64,000 nt of DNA, from NCBI GenBank assembly GCA_022496805.1, contig CM040094.1, forward strand, positions 8,703,501 through 8,767,500. The letters run 5' to 3'. The first letter of the stretch is position 1. The number at the start of each line of letters is the position of its first letter. The notes beneath the pieces are model-generated. The model searched no databases. It saw only the letters and a list, made by a program, of their open reading frames with translations, and was not told the origin of the DNA. Shown piece after piece: positions 20,288-30,092 of this stretch. The DNA comes from Pohlia nutans. Taxonomy: Eukaryota; Streptophyta; Bryopsida; Bryales; Mniaceae. The position numbers were made by a program, and so were the translations under genes.

Positions 20288-22815
20288 ACAAAACTCCATG
20301 GTGGCCAACCCCACGAATCCATAGAATTATACACCATAGACTTTATTCTCTACAGAGAACTCTACAGTGGCCACCTCCATCGATCCGTGGGATTAGCCAC
20401 CATGGTGTTCTCTTCAACTAAAAATTTCAGGCACACTAACCCTACAGATCCGTGGGGTTAGCTACTATAAATTTTTTTTCAACACAAAACTCAATGGAGG
20501 CCAATCCCACGGATTCCATGGGATTAGCTACCATGGAGTTTTGTGTAGAGAAAAACTCCAAGCTCGCCAATCCCACGGATCGGTGGGATTAGCCTCTATG
20601 GAGAGGTTCTCAATACAAAACTCTATGGTGGCCAATCGCACGAAATCCATGGCATTAGCTACCATGGAGTTTTGTGTAGAGAGAAACTCCATACTCGCCA
20701 ATCCAACAGATCCGTGGGATTAGCCCTTATGGAGAGGTTCTCATTACAAAACTCTACGGTGGCCAATCCCACGGAATCCATGGGATTAGCTACCATAGAG
20801 TTTTGTGTAGAGAGAAACTCTATGCTGGCCAATCCCACGGATCTGCGAGATTAGCCTTTATGGAAAGTTTCTCAAGATAAAACTCTATGCTGGCCAATCC
20901 CACGGAATCCATGGAACTTGGTACCATGAAGTATTGTGTAGAGTTGAACGTCATGCTGGCCAATCCCACGGATCGGTGGGATTAGCCTTTATGGAGAGTT
21001 TGTGAAGACCAAACTCTATGGTGGCCAATCCCACGGAATCCATAGGATTAGCTACCATGGAGTTTTGTGTAGAGAGAAACTCTATGCTGGCCAATCCCAC
21101 GGATCTGCGGGATTAGCCTTTATGGAAAGTTTTTCAAGACAAAACTCTATGGTGGCCAATCCCACAGAATCCATGGGATTAGCTACCATGAAGTTTTGTG
21201 TAGAGAGGTACTCCATGGTGGCCAATCCCACGGATCCGTGGGATTAGCCTTTATGAAATGTTTCTCAAGACCAAACTCTATGGTGGCCAATCCCATGGAA
21301 TCCATGGAATTAGGTACCGTGGAGTTTTGTGTAGAGTTGAACGTCATGCTGGCCAATCCCACGGATCGGTGGGATTAGCCTTTATGGAGAATTTGTGAAG
21401 ACCAAACTCTATGGTGGCCAATCCCACGGAATCCATGGGATTAGCTACCATAGAGTTTTGTGTAGAGAGAAACTCTATGGTGGCCAATTCCACGGAATCC
21501 ATGGGATTAGCTACCATGGAGGTTTGTGTAGAGAGAAACTCCATGCAGGCCAATCCCACGGATCCGTGGGATTAACCCTTATGGAGAGGTTTCATTACAA
21601 AACTCTACAGTGGCCAATCCCACGGAATCCATAGGATTAGCTACCATAGAGTTTTGTGTAGAGAGAAACTCCATGCTGGCCAATCCCACGGATCCGTGAA
21701 ATTAGCCTTATAGAAAGTTTGTCAAGACAAAACTCTATGGTGGCCAATCCCACGGAATCCATAGGATTAGCTACCATAGAGTTTTGTGTAGAGAGAAACT
21801 CCATGTTGGCCAATCCCACGGATCTGCGGGATTAGCCTTTATGAAAAGTTTTTCAAGACAAAACTCTATGGTGGCCAATCCCAAGGAATCCATAGGATTA
21901 GCTACCATAGAGTTTTGTGTAGAGAGGAACTCCATGCTGGCCAATCCCACGGATCCGTGGAATTAGCCTTTATGGAGAGTTTGTCAAGACAAAACTCTAT
22001 GGTGGCCTATCCCACGGAATCAATGGGATTAGCTACCATGGAGTTTTGTGTAGAGAGGAACTCCATGCTAGCCAATCCCACGGATCCGTGAAATTAGCCT
22101 TTATAGAAAGTTTGTCAAGACAAAACTCTATGGTGGCCAATTCCACGGAATCCATGGGATTAGCTATCATCGAGTTTTGTGTAGAGAGGTACTCCATGCT
22201 GGCCAATCCCACGGATCCGTGGGATTAGCCCTTATGGAGAGGTTGTCATTACAGAACTCTAGAGTGGCCAATCCCACGGAATCCATGGGATTAGCTACCA
22301 TGGACTTTTGTGTAGAAAGAAACTCCATGCTGGCCAATCCCACGGATCTGTGGGATTAGCCTTTATCGAAAGTTTCTCAAGACAAAACTCTATGGTGGTC
22401 TATCCCACAGAATCCATGGGATTAGCTACCATGGAGTTTTGTGTAGAGAGCTACTCCATGCTGGCCAATCTCACGGATCCGTCGGATTAGCCTTTATGGA
22501 GAGTTTCTCAAGACCAAACTCTATGATGGCCAATCCCACGGAATCCATGGGATTAGCTACGATGGAGTTTTGTGTAGAGAGGAACGTCATGCTGACCAAT
22601 CCCACAGATCCATGGGATTAGCCTTTATGGAGAGTTTGTCAAGACCAAACTCTATGGTGGCCAATCCCACGAAATCCATGAGATTAGCTACGATGGAGTT
22701 TTGTGTAGAGAGGAACGTCATGCTGGTCAATCACACGGATCCGTGGGATTAGCCTTTATGGAGAGTTTCTCAAGACCAAATTCTATGGTGGCCAATTCCA
22801 CGGAATCCAGTGATT
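20288..22815. repeat. 131-bp dimeric tandem repeat array rich in palindromes
   Basis: About 18 to 19 units of 131 bp, visible as the phrase TTTTGTGTAGAG recurring at 20541, 20672, 20803, 20934 and onwards to 22701. One half-unit slip occurs near 21458-21523. Each unit contains two related halves of about 65 bp. One half centres on a palindrome with CCCACGGATCCGTGGG, perfect over 22 bp in several units (for example 21224-21245). The other centres on CCCACGGAATCCATGGG. Most unit-length ORFs in the array (about 60 codons each) are products of the repeat, not genes. The array lies inside the giant element. Confidence 0.95.
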
Positions 22816-22962
22816 AAGCTCCATGGATTTTTATTCATTCTTTGATCATTTTAGTTCTGTCATTCCTTCACCATTTTCCTAGTTTCATATTTTTAACTAT
22901 TTCTAGTTTTACATTCTTTCATGTTTTGTCTTACTCTCGTTTACCATTTTCGATTCTTTTTT

Positions 22963-23085
22963 TAATGACCCCTACACGTTTTTGCGTTTAGAAACTGGAT
23001 TATGAACATATTTGAAGTCTTCTAACTTTCTCATACAATCTATGATGATTTTCATCCAAGTCGCTTTATAAAGCCTATTAACCCC
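22963..23085 (-). mobile_element. MITE fragment of the TAACCCC family
   Basis: The block from about 22963 to 23055 matches, on the opposite strand, the right end of the MITE at 49745-50042 (shared AGAAACTGGAT, GAACATATTTGAAG, AACTTTCTCATACAA, GATTTTCATCCAAG). A second TAACCCCTAAG motif follows at 23079. The interior is mostly missing. Confidence 0.65.
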
Positions 23086-23220
23086 TAAGTGACGGATCAA
23101 CTATTTTATGGTCTCTGCCCTTTTTTTACAAGCTGCCCGAAATTGAGAAAACATTTTTATAAAAATTAAAAAATATTTTCAAATAGGGAATCAAGTCTAC
23201 TTTCCAATCCAATTTGAATC

Positions 23221-24600
23221 ATGGCTTCGCAAGGTACTATTACTACCCGTTCTGCTACAAAGGCTGCAGTATTGACATCGGCTGCCCCTACTCCCACCGT
23301 TGTTGGTAGTCCCTCAGTTCTCCCTGCTTCTTCTCATAGTGCAGCCACTGCCCCCGCCTTTACTCGCAAGAGAAAGGCTCTTGCTGCGGCTAGGAGTGTT
23401 ACTTCCTCAGAGGGTACTTGGACATACACTCTGATTGAGAATGTTTACATGGGGACCTCATGGAGCATTTCAATAAGACCAAGACCCCTCACGTAGCCTT
23501 CCTCCGAATTGAAGAGTTCCTTGTCAAGATAAGAGTTATCTCCTTTTGCATTGTTCCAATTTGTTTTCTACGAGCATTCCTCTTCGTTGTTTGATAATTA
23601 TTATTTTTCTTTCCAGGTTGGAGGCGGCCGCTCTCGCTCCAACACAAGGAAGCCCAAGTCCCACTCTGGCATCGACCTCATCCTTGCAGATGTTCCAGAG
23701 AACCTCCATATGCCCGCTATTTCTAGCTCCACCTCCGATATCTCTGTGTGGAACCGCCGTGGTGAGTTCTACATGGATGATCTCTGCACATTTGCTGAAG
23801 ATCATCTCCATGACAATGGTATTCTTCTGATCATACATGGCGATGATCGCAAGGTGCACAAAGAACTTCGCAGTTAGTGCAAGGAGGCTAAATGGAGTGT
23901 GGCAAGGGATTGGTGGGGTGTAAATGACCTTCACCTTACCTCCGCTCAAGATCCAAATATGTTTGTAAGTTTTTTCTCTTCTCACCCAATTTCTCTTCAA
24001 GTTTCAATCTCCTCTCTTTGTCACTAAGTATGTGGTTTTTTTTTGTGTGCAGACTAAGTGTTTTTTTATCAAGGTGGTTGTGCCCCTTGGCGCCTCTCTC
24101 ACCGTGTATGAGGCCACGGAGTTTTCAAAGTTGGGTTTCTCACTTGAGAAGGATTCCCTTCTTCACAACTTCACAGATGAGGACACCCAACTCCTCAAGG
24201 ATGGCACTGTGGCATGGAGAGGGGCTCGGGAGAAGCACAAGGAATTTTTGAGTATCATCATCCACACTCTCACCCAAAGGCACGACATTGTCTTGGATTG
24301 GCACGCAGCCACAGGTTTCTCCATTACCTCCCTTGCATAATTGTCTTTGTTCTTCATTTCTTGCAGTTCTTGTGGTTTTGTTTTGCTCATTCATTTTGTT
24401 TCTTCTAGGTGCTTCCATTAGTGCGTGTCGTGAAGGTGAGCGCCACATTGTGGTGTTGGAGGCGGACACGAAGATCTTCGAGGTTATCCTTCGCCCCATG
24501 CCGGATCTCGTGCCTTTACCAAAGCCTACTGTTCACCTCGAAGACTCTGATTCTGAGGAGCCTGCCCAGAAGCTCGTACGACGCCAGAAGAACTGTAAGT
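23221..24600 (+). pseudogene. Decayed DNA N4/N6-methyltransferase-like gene in giant element
   Basis: Exons inferred: 23221 to about 23530, 23617-23964, 24053-24314 and 24409-24594, with introns ending CCAG, GCAG and CTAG; the last two junctions keep frame. Exon 1 begins MASQGTITTRSATKAAV and has a low-complexity Ala/Thr/Ser N-terminus. Exon 2 has DLILADVPENLHMP where N4/N6 methyltransferases carry the DPPY-type catalytic motif, then GEFYMDDLCTFAEDHLHDNG. Exon 4, spliced to exon 3, gives DWHAATG then ASISACREGERHIVVLEADTKIFE, the position and shape of the AdoMet-binding motif (usually DPFAGTG ... GRR.IGIE.D). The motif order IV then I fits the N4/N6 amino-methyltransferase group. Both core motifs are degenerate. 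There is an in-frame TAG at 23875 and a probable frameshift in exon 1 near 23447. Catalysis is doubtful; an inactive DNA-binding relative is possible. Confidence 0.55.
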
Positions 24601-24962
24601 AAGTCGGTTTTTTCACTTGGCACACCATTGTTCATCTTCTTCTCTTCTCTTTCTTTACTAATGTTTATGTATCCTCTTATATTCTTGTTTCCAGAGTTCC
24701 ACAGGCAAGTCCGATCCGTGTTCTTCGTCCGAGCTTCTTTAGAAGCCTTCCAAGGGAATTCGAATTGCCATCGTATGCTGCTGAGGTTGCCCATCAGCAA
24801 GCGGTTGCAGCTTCACCACCCTCTTGTCGCATGCAGAAGTTTGATAGGGGGTGTTACTGGACCAAGACACACGGCCGCCACGAAGGACAAGGAGATAGAA
24901 GACGGTGGAACTGGCAGTGTTTGGCTTAGATTACGGACCAGGCTTAAGTATAAGAGTAGTGT

Positions 24963-26230
24963 ACGATAGTGACGAGACACTCTTGGTTTTTGAGACTTAT
25001 GAGCATTTAGTTATGCTCTGGTTTTGTTGTACCAAGAAGTCATTCCTTGCTTATTCCATGTTAAACCTGGATTCCATGGTTGAAAGTTTATGTAATAGAT
25101 GGATTCAATTCCTCTGTTTAACATAGTTCTACGGACTTAGTCTCTATACTGTATACGTGTGTTATTACATCCTTGGAATAAACATACGCTCTTACATTCT
25201 CTGTCTCTACGGTTCTGTCTTCACTACTCATTGTCACCTCAATGCTATCTAACTTGGGAGGCTGGGAAAACATGTTCTTCCCTGCTTAACTAACACTAAC
25301 ACAAGTACTTAGATAGACCAGCTATACTCTGACTATTCCTCGTACCAAGTTGTCGTTGCTCTGAGCTCCGTCTTCAGGCAAAACCTCACTTATACTCTGT
25401 CTTTCTGTGTTCAAAACACTCGTTATCCAAGGACACCAAGAACGTCTAGGAACTGAGCCTTACTGAGTTTAGTTACTCACAGACTATCTCAGGTATCACA
25501 CGACTTTCTCTGACTTTGTCTAACTCGCAAGGAGTCCAAGTACGCCAAAGAAGTCCAAGACTGTATACCAACGGAAATCCAGCGTATAAGTTGTATACAT
25601 TATTGTATACTCTCCTGGGGAACCTAGGTACGTCTTGGAACTTGGGGCACGCACATCTTAAACTAATCACTGACTAACTCAACTTGACTTCTTAACTTCT
25701 ACCTTTTCCCTTGTCTTCCTTGATTAGGCAGCCCTGCTGGCCTAAGACTGGTCTCAGTCATCTCCATACAATTACCCAGACTAACAGGGGGTATACCGAT
25801 TTATGGATATAGAGGCTAAACAAGGCGAGGATAGTGATGTTGACAGGAGTCCTAGCCCTTGATTAGGCCTCTTCATTATGGAGACTTGAGCTCCTTATGT
25901 TTTGGTTTGATTTGGATTATATATGAAGTTTTTTGTGTTGATTTATTTACATCGGTGTTCACAAGAGTCTTTATTTTTTTCGCACTTTTCATGATTTTTA
26001 ATGATGACGTCAGCCCTAATTTGGATGTAAACCATACAAAAAAAAAATCTATTGATTTTTGTAAGTAATGCCGTGGAAAATCATTGAAAATCCATTAGTT
26101 TATTTTGAACTAGGATTTCGAAAATTCTACCCATTTCCACGGATTTGGGGTCCTTTTCTTCAAAAATTAACTAAAAATAACCCAATGTCCACGGTCATAG
26201 GCATTTTTCCTACTAAAAATGATTTAAAAA
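24963..26230. other. Right interior of giant element, no gene seen
   Basis: No recognised coding exon. From 26069 inwards the motif CCGTGG/CCACGG recurs (near 26072, 26137 and 26192), also in the left subterminal part (near 10916) and in the palindromes of the 131-bp array. Confidence 0.45.
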
Positions 26231-26231
26231 A

Positions 26232-26277
26232 ATGAAAATCTGCGCTCTCCAAACTCTGCTCTCCGCTCTGCGCTCAC
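26232..26277. repeat. Right terminal inverted repeat of giant element
   Basis: The plus strand reads TGCGCTCTCC ... CTCTGCTCTCCGCTCTGCGC, ending CTCAC at 26277. It is complementary to the left end at 10741. Confidence 0.75.
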
Positions 26278-27571
26278 ACTACTAAGTTTCCCGAGTCTAA
26301 GGTGACATGCAAGTCACGCGCACCGAAATCTAGCAGCACATGCATGTTATTGCATATATGCATTTCGTTCAGAAATAATATCTATCAAGTGTCAATCTTA
26401 CGTGTCAAGTCTCGTGATAAAATAGAGTTGTTTGTTGATTTATGTACTCAATGTATCGTGCAAGTGAAGCTTGTGACAGACTAGTTTGGTGTCAGATCTC
26501 ACTCAAAAGAGTAACGTGTTTTTCTACAACGGGCTCTTGTAAGTTATGATTTTTTCTTAAATAAAGTTGATTTGTATGTACACCTAGCCTATCATTCCAT
26601 TGGATCTGTCATGTCACCGCTCATGAACTTGCATGTGCCATACGGTTAACTTTTTTGTTAAGTGATTTTGTATAGATCTGTGATGGCGGGTAATGTTAAT
26701 GTTGTGGTTCTCAACTTTGCATTCTCGTAGTGCGGATCGCTGTATTGTTAATAAGTTTGACCAAATAACCCGTGAGATGTGAAGGATTCTCATATGAACG
26801 ACATTACCAATATTTTTTCCTCTCAGAGAAAACGAAAGAGCACCGATTTGGAGGATGAGGTGTACATCATTCCAAAGCTGCCGATTACTCCCTCATTTGA
26901 TCTTCGAATCAATAGAGTCATCCAAGAGAATTCTCCGTTGTTCAAAGAATTATCTGCTCTCACTGTAGTTAAGAAGGAGAAATTGGCTATGTTGGAATCT
27001 GGCGCTGACAAAGTGGAACACAGTACTTATTCGGCTGCTATCACGCCTACCACCGAGATTGGCAATGTCGATAAAATTAGTGAGACACCTCGTCATGACC
27101 TTGAACGTGCTTGTAGACGGCAGTTATCCCCTGATACTAGTTTTGCACTTGTCGGAACTGACACTTGTACCAGTGATAAAGAAATTTTTGGTTCAGCTTA
27201 TGAAAGTGATAAGCTTCTGGATCAAATTAAACATGATGATGCTAGTTTGGAACACTATGCAAGTGAGGCTGATCTGTTTGAGGAAAAGCACCATCACTTT
27301 GTGGACGACGACGATCCTACTTCTAATGGCCTTGATTATCGTGACGGTGAAGAGCATGACTAGTCACCGTTGGATCCTGTTGAGGTCGATGATCTTATTT
27401 GTAGCATGGCGTGGGATGAGGTGGTGGTTTCTCAACAATTCAAACCTACTACAATTGATTTCAATGACGAAGATGATGACTCTGACAAAGTTGATGAAGC
27501 TGTTGGCATCGAGGATGGTCAAGTATTACATGTTGACCACGATGGAGCTACTGAAGTAAATATCACAGTAT

Positions 27572-27813
27572 CGATTCAAGTGAGCAAAGATAACGAAGGT
27601 ATGCGAAGCGTTTCTGTAATATTATCTTCATTGTTGTGTTAGCTTTCTGTTTTTGTTAAATGGTAACCAAAGTTATGAATTATTTCACTGATTGATTCAA
27701 ATGAGCAAAGATAACAAAGGTATGCGAAGCGTTTTTGTAATATTATCTTCATTGTAGTGTTAGCTTTTTGTTTTTGTTAAATGGTAACCAAAGTTATGAA
27801 CTATTTCACTGAC
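27572..27813 (+). repeat. Two-copy tandem repeat, about 121 bp, at an exon-intron edge
   Basis: The segment from GATTCAA to TTTCACTGA is repeated directly, spanning the end of a coding exon, its GT donor and the start of the intron. The second copy keeps the donor sequence (AAAGGTATGCG). The duplication adds a second possible splice donor to the recombinase pseudogene. Confidence 0.8.
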
Positions 27814-29497
27814 CGATTCTATATGTACACCAAATTCTCATAGCGGCTAGAAGGAGGTCCAAGGTAGCGGTGATTGTCAAGACCTGAAATCTGATTGTCT
27901 CGTTGATGCTGAATGCTCAGAAGCAACCTTACAGAAGAAAGGAAAGGCAAAGAAGATGCATGTTCATTTCAGGGATTTGGATGTTGTTGAAGTTAAAAAT
28001 GTCAAAGCCGATGGCGAGCATAAGAGCAAGCATTCTAAGAAATGGGCTGAAAATGCGTTCAATGAATGGAGGAAATTTTGAGGCTATTCTATCGAGAAGT
28101 CTATTGCTGACATGAGTGAAGAAGTCGATGTTAAACCATTTGTTGGTATGTTGTACGAGTTTACTTTGCAGCTTACTGTATATCTTCCAAAGTCGTAAGT
28201 GCGCTTACTTGATATTGCGTTGAGATCTTTTTTCAACTTGGATATTTCATGATGAGATCGTTTAGATTTTTTGTTAGCTTTGATATTTCAAAATGTGTTG
28301 CTTTTATTATGTTGACTATTTTCTTCAGAATTGAGAATATGCTACGAGCAATTGGAAGAATCATCCGTGCAAGACAAGAGATCAGGATGAGAGAAAACTC
28401 AACAGTAGAAATCCCTTTTTATATTTTCAAGGATGCAAGGTATTTTTCAGTTAAAGACGCTGGTACTGTGACAATGAAGCGGTCGTTTCAGAGGGGCCTA
28501 GGAGCTGCTGTAACAAAGAGCGATATAGTGACTAGGAAATAAGAGGCATCGGTACTTGGGAGCGACGGGGCTTCACTCAGTCATCCAAAAGGTTTAAACA
28601 ACCGGTTCTTATATTTCTGTTGCCGCAACTTGTTTATCAGAGGACAACAAGAATTGCAAGAGACTAATGCTGCTCGATTTGAGCTTCATGTGGATGAGAA
28701 CGGTAATGAGTTTCTCAGGTACGTTTTCTTCTTATTCATTGAAACAATAAATATATTTTCTTCTAATTCGTCAAAACAATAGATCATCATCGATTGTTGA
28801 AAGCAATCATTTGGTTGCATATCGTTCACCTAACATCATTAACAAAATTTGTATATACATGTTTTGGCAGATATCTGCCTATGTTATCAAAGACTTATAA
28901 AATGGACATACAACATTGTTCAAACCATTCGATGCGTAAGCCTTTGGATGTCTACTGTGAAGACATTGTGCTGACCTTTAAAACGCTGAAATTTCATTGG
29001 CCTACTGTCTCCAAAAAGGATCTGGAGAAATGGGAAGGACACCCGGAAGGACACCCTCACCCTATCTTCCTAACACCCAAGTCCAATATCAAAAAGAATG
29101 ATCATGTTTGGTTTCATAGGTCTACAGTTGGAAGAAACACCCTAGGGAAGACAGTGAAAGCGTTGATTGAATCAACCGAGGGTATAGACCTTGTTGGGAG
29201 GAAATTTACTAACAAAACTCCACGTAGAATTGGAAATTCGAGACTGGAACAGACACTAGTACCACAAGATAACGGGATGTCTATTACAGGTCACAGAGAC
29301 CCTAATTCGTATAAACAATACAATGCTTTACCTGAGAGGCAAGATGACATTATCTGTCAGCGCATAATTTCTGCTACTGATACAGTTGAGAAGGGGAAGG
29401 ATTTGCTATATTCCGATGTCTTGCTTCAAGAGGAAGAGAAGCTGAAGGGCCTTCAGGTATACTTCCTTTTGCTTACTGTTTGTGATTCTATGATTAC

Positions 29498-29499
<2 letters not shown>

Positions 29500-29529
<30 letters not shown>

Positions 29530-29538
29530 GTTATTATT
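29500..29538. repeat. TTA microsatellite
   Basis: Run of TTA/ATT units with one G interruption in an intron of the recombinase pseudogene. Confidence 0.9.
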
Positions 29539-30092
29539 TATTTTTGATTGATGAGTTTCGACAATAACATTGGTTGAATTTTAACTTGAATGCAAGCCAA
29601 AGACTTTCTTGTTGCTACCGCAATGAAGGACCAGAAATTGACATCTATTAAAGTGAACTATGATGTAATTCCTAACATTCTTTGTTTGTTTTTGTTTTTG
29701 ATGTGAGATCACTTTATCTTTCAATTTTATCATGATTGATTTTTCTGAGTTTGTTTTGATAATCTGATATTCATATTGTTGAATATGCCCAGGATAAAGC
29801 TCCACCATCTATTGAAATCCATGAACGTGAACATTGTTATGTTGGTCCAAGTAGTGATGTGCTTAAAATTCCAAATGCAACGACAGAACATGTTGGAGGG
29901 ATGTTTTTGTTCGGGCATATTTCTGGATGCAATATCTTTAATTTTGCCAATGCTGATGCTGCTACTAAATTATTTGTTGAGACCATGAAAAAAATTCAAG
30001 CAGATGCCGAAGGAATAGCATCAAATTCTCATGGAGAAGTAAAACTGGTGGTTGTGCAATACGAGATGCCGGAGTTGATTGTGCAATATTAG

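Larger units (their letters stand above)
10741..26277. mobile_element. Giant TIR DNA transposon, about 15.5 kb with nested copia
   Basis: The left end reads GTGAGTGCAGAGCGGAGAGC and the right end, read on the opposite strand, GTGAGCGCAGAGCGGAGAGC. The similarity continues for about 50 bp (AGCAGAG, then TTTGGAGAGCG) and more weakly inwards through blocks containing CCGTGG. The flanking 8-mers ACTTCTAT and ACTACTAA match at 6 of 8 positions, compatible with a decayed 8-bp target duplication. Inside are the acidic-protein gene at 11313, the SWIM gene at 12068-13989, the basic ORF split by copia, the 131-bp array and the methyltransferase-like gene. Without copia the element is about 9.9 kb. Superfamily is not settled: SWIM fingers occur in MULE and in KDZ/Zisupton transposases, and an 8-bp duplication would favour hAT or KDZ. 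That all genes inside belong to one element is inference. Confidence 0.65.
26779..30092 (+). pseudogene. Crypton/DUF3504-like tyrosine recombinase, broken
   Basis: Multi-exon gene on the plus strand. The N-terminal part (26828-27600) is acidic and without a known domain. A middle block reads KKWAENAFNEW ... FVGMLYEFTLQ ... MLRAIGRIIRARQE, like the core-binding half of DUF3504/Crypton recombinases. The catalytic half shows FIRGQQELQ (first Arg box, near 28635), TNKTPRRIGNS (where HxxR is expected, Lys replacing His, near 29208) and ITGHRDPNSYKQYN (His box and tyrosine, near 29282-29320). A later exon (29792-30091) has ATTEHVGGMFLFGHISGCNIF and no known domain. In-frame stops at 27361 (TAG), 28079 (TGA) and about 28540 (TAA) break the frame. 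In known families this enzyme cuts and rejoins DNA to move a circular intermediate. No terminal repeats were found, as expected for Cryptons. Confidence 0.65.

Noticed and set aside
20541..22752. Series of about 60-codon ORFs spaced 131 bp apart
   Set aside because: Each is the same reading of a tandem repeat unit, so the openness follows from the repeat and not from coding selection.
20288..22815. CRISPR-like array
   Set aside because: Units are contiguous with no unique spacers, and the sequence is eukaryotic nuclear DNA.
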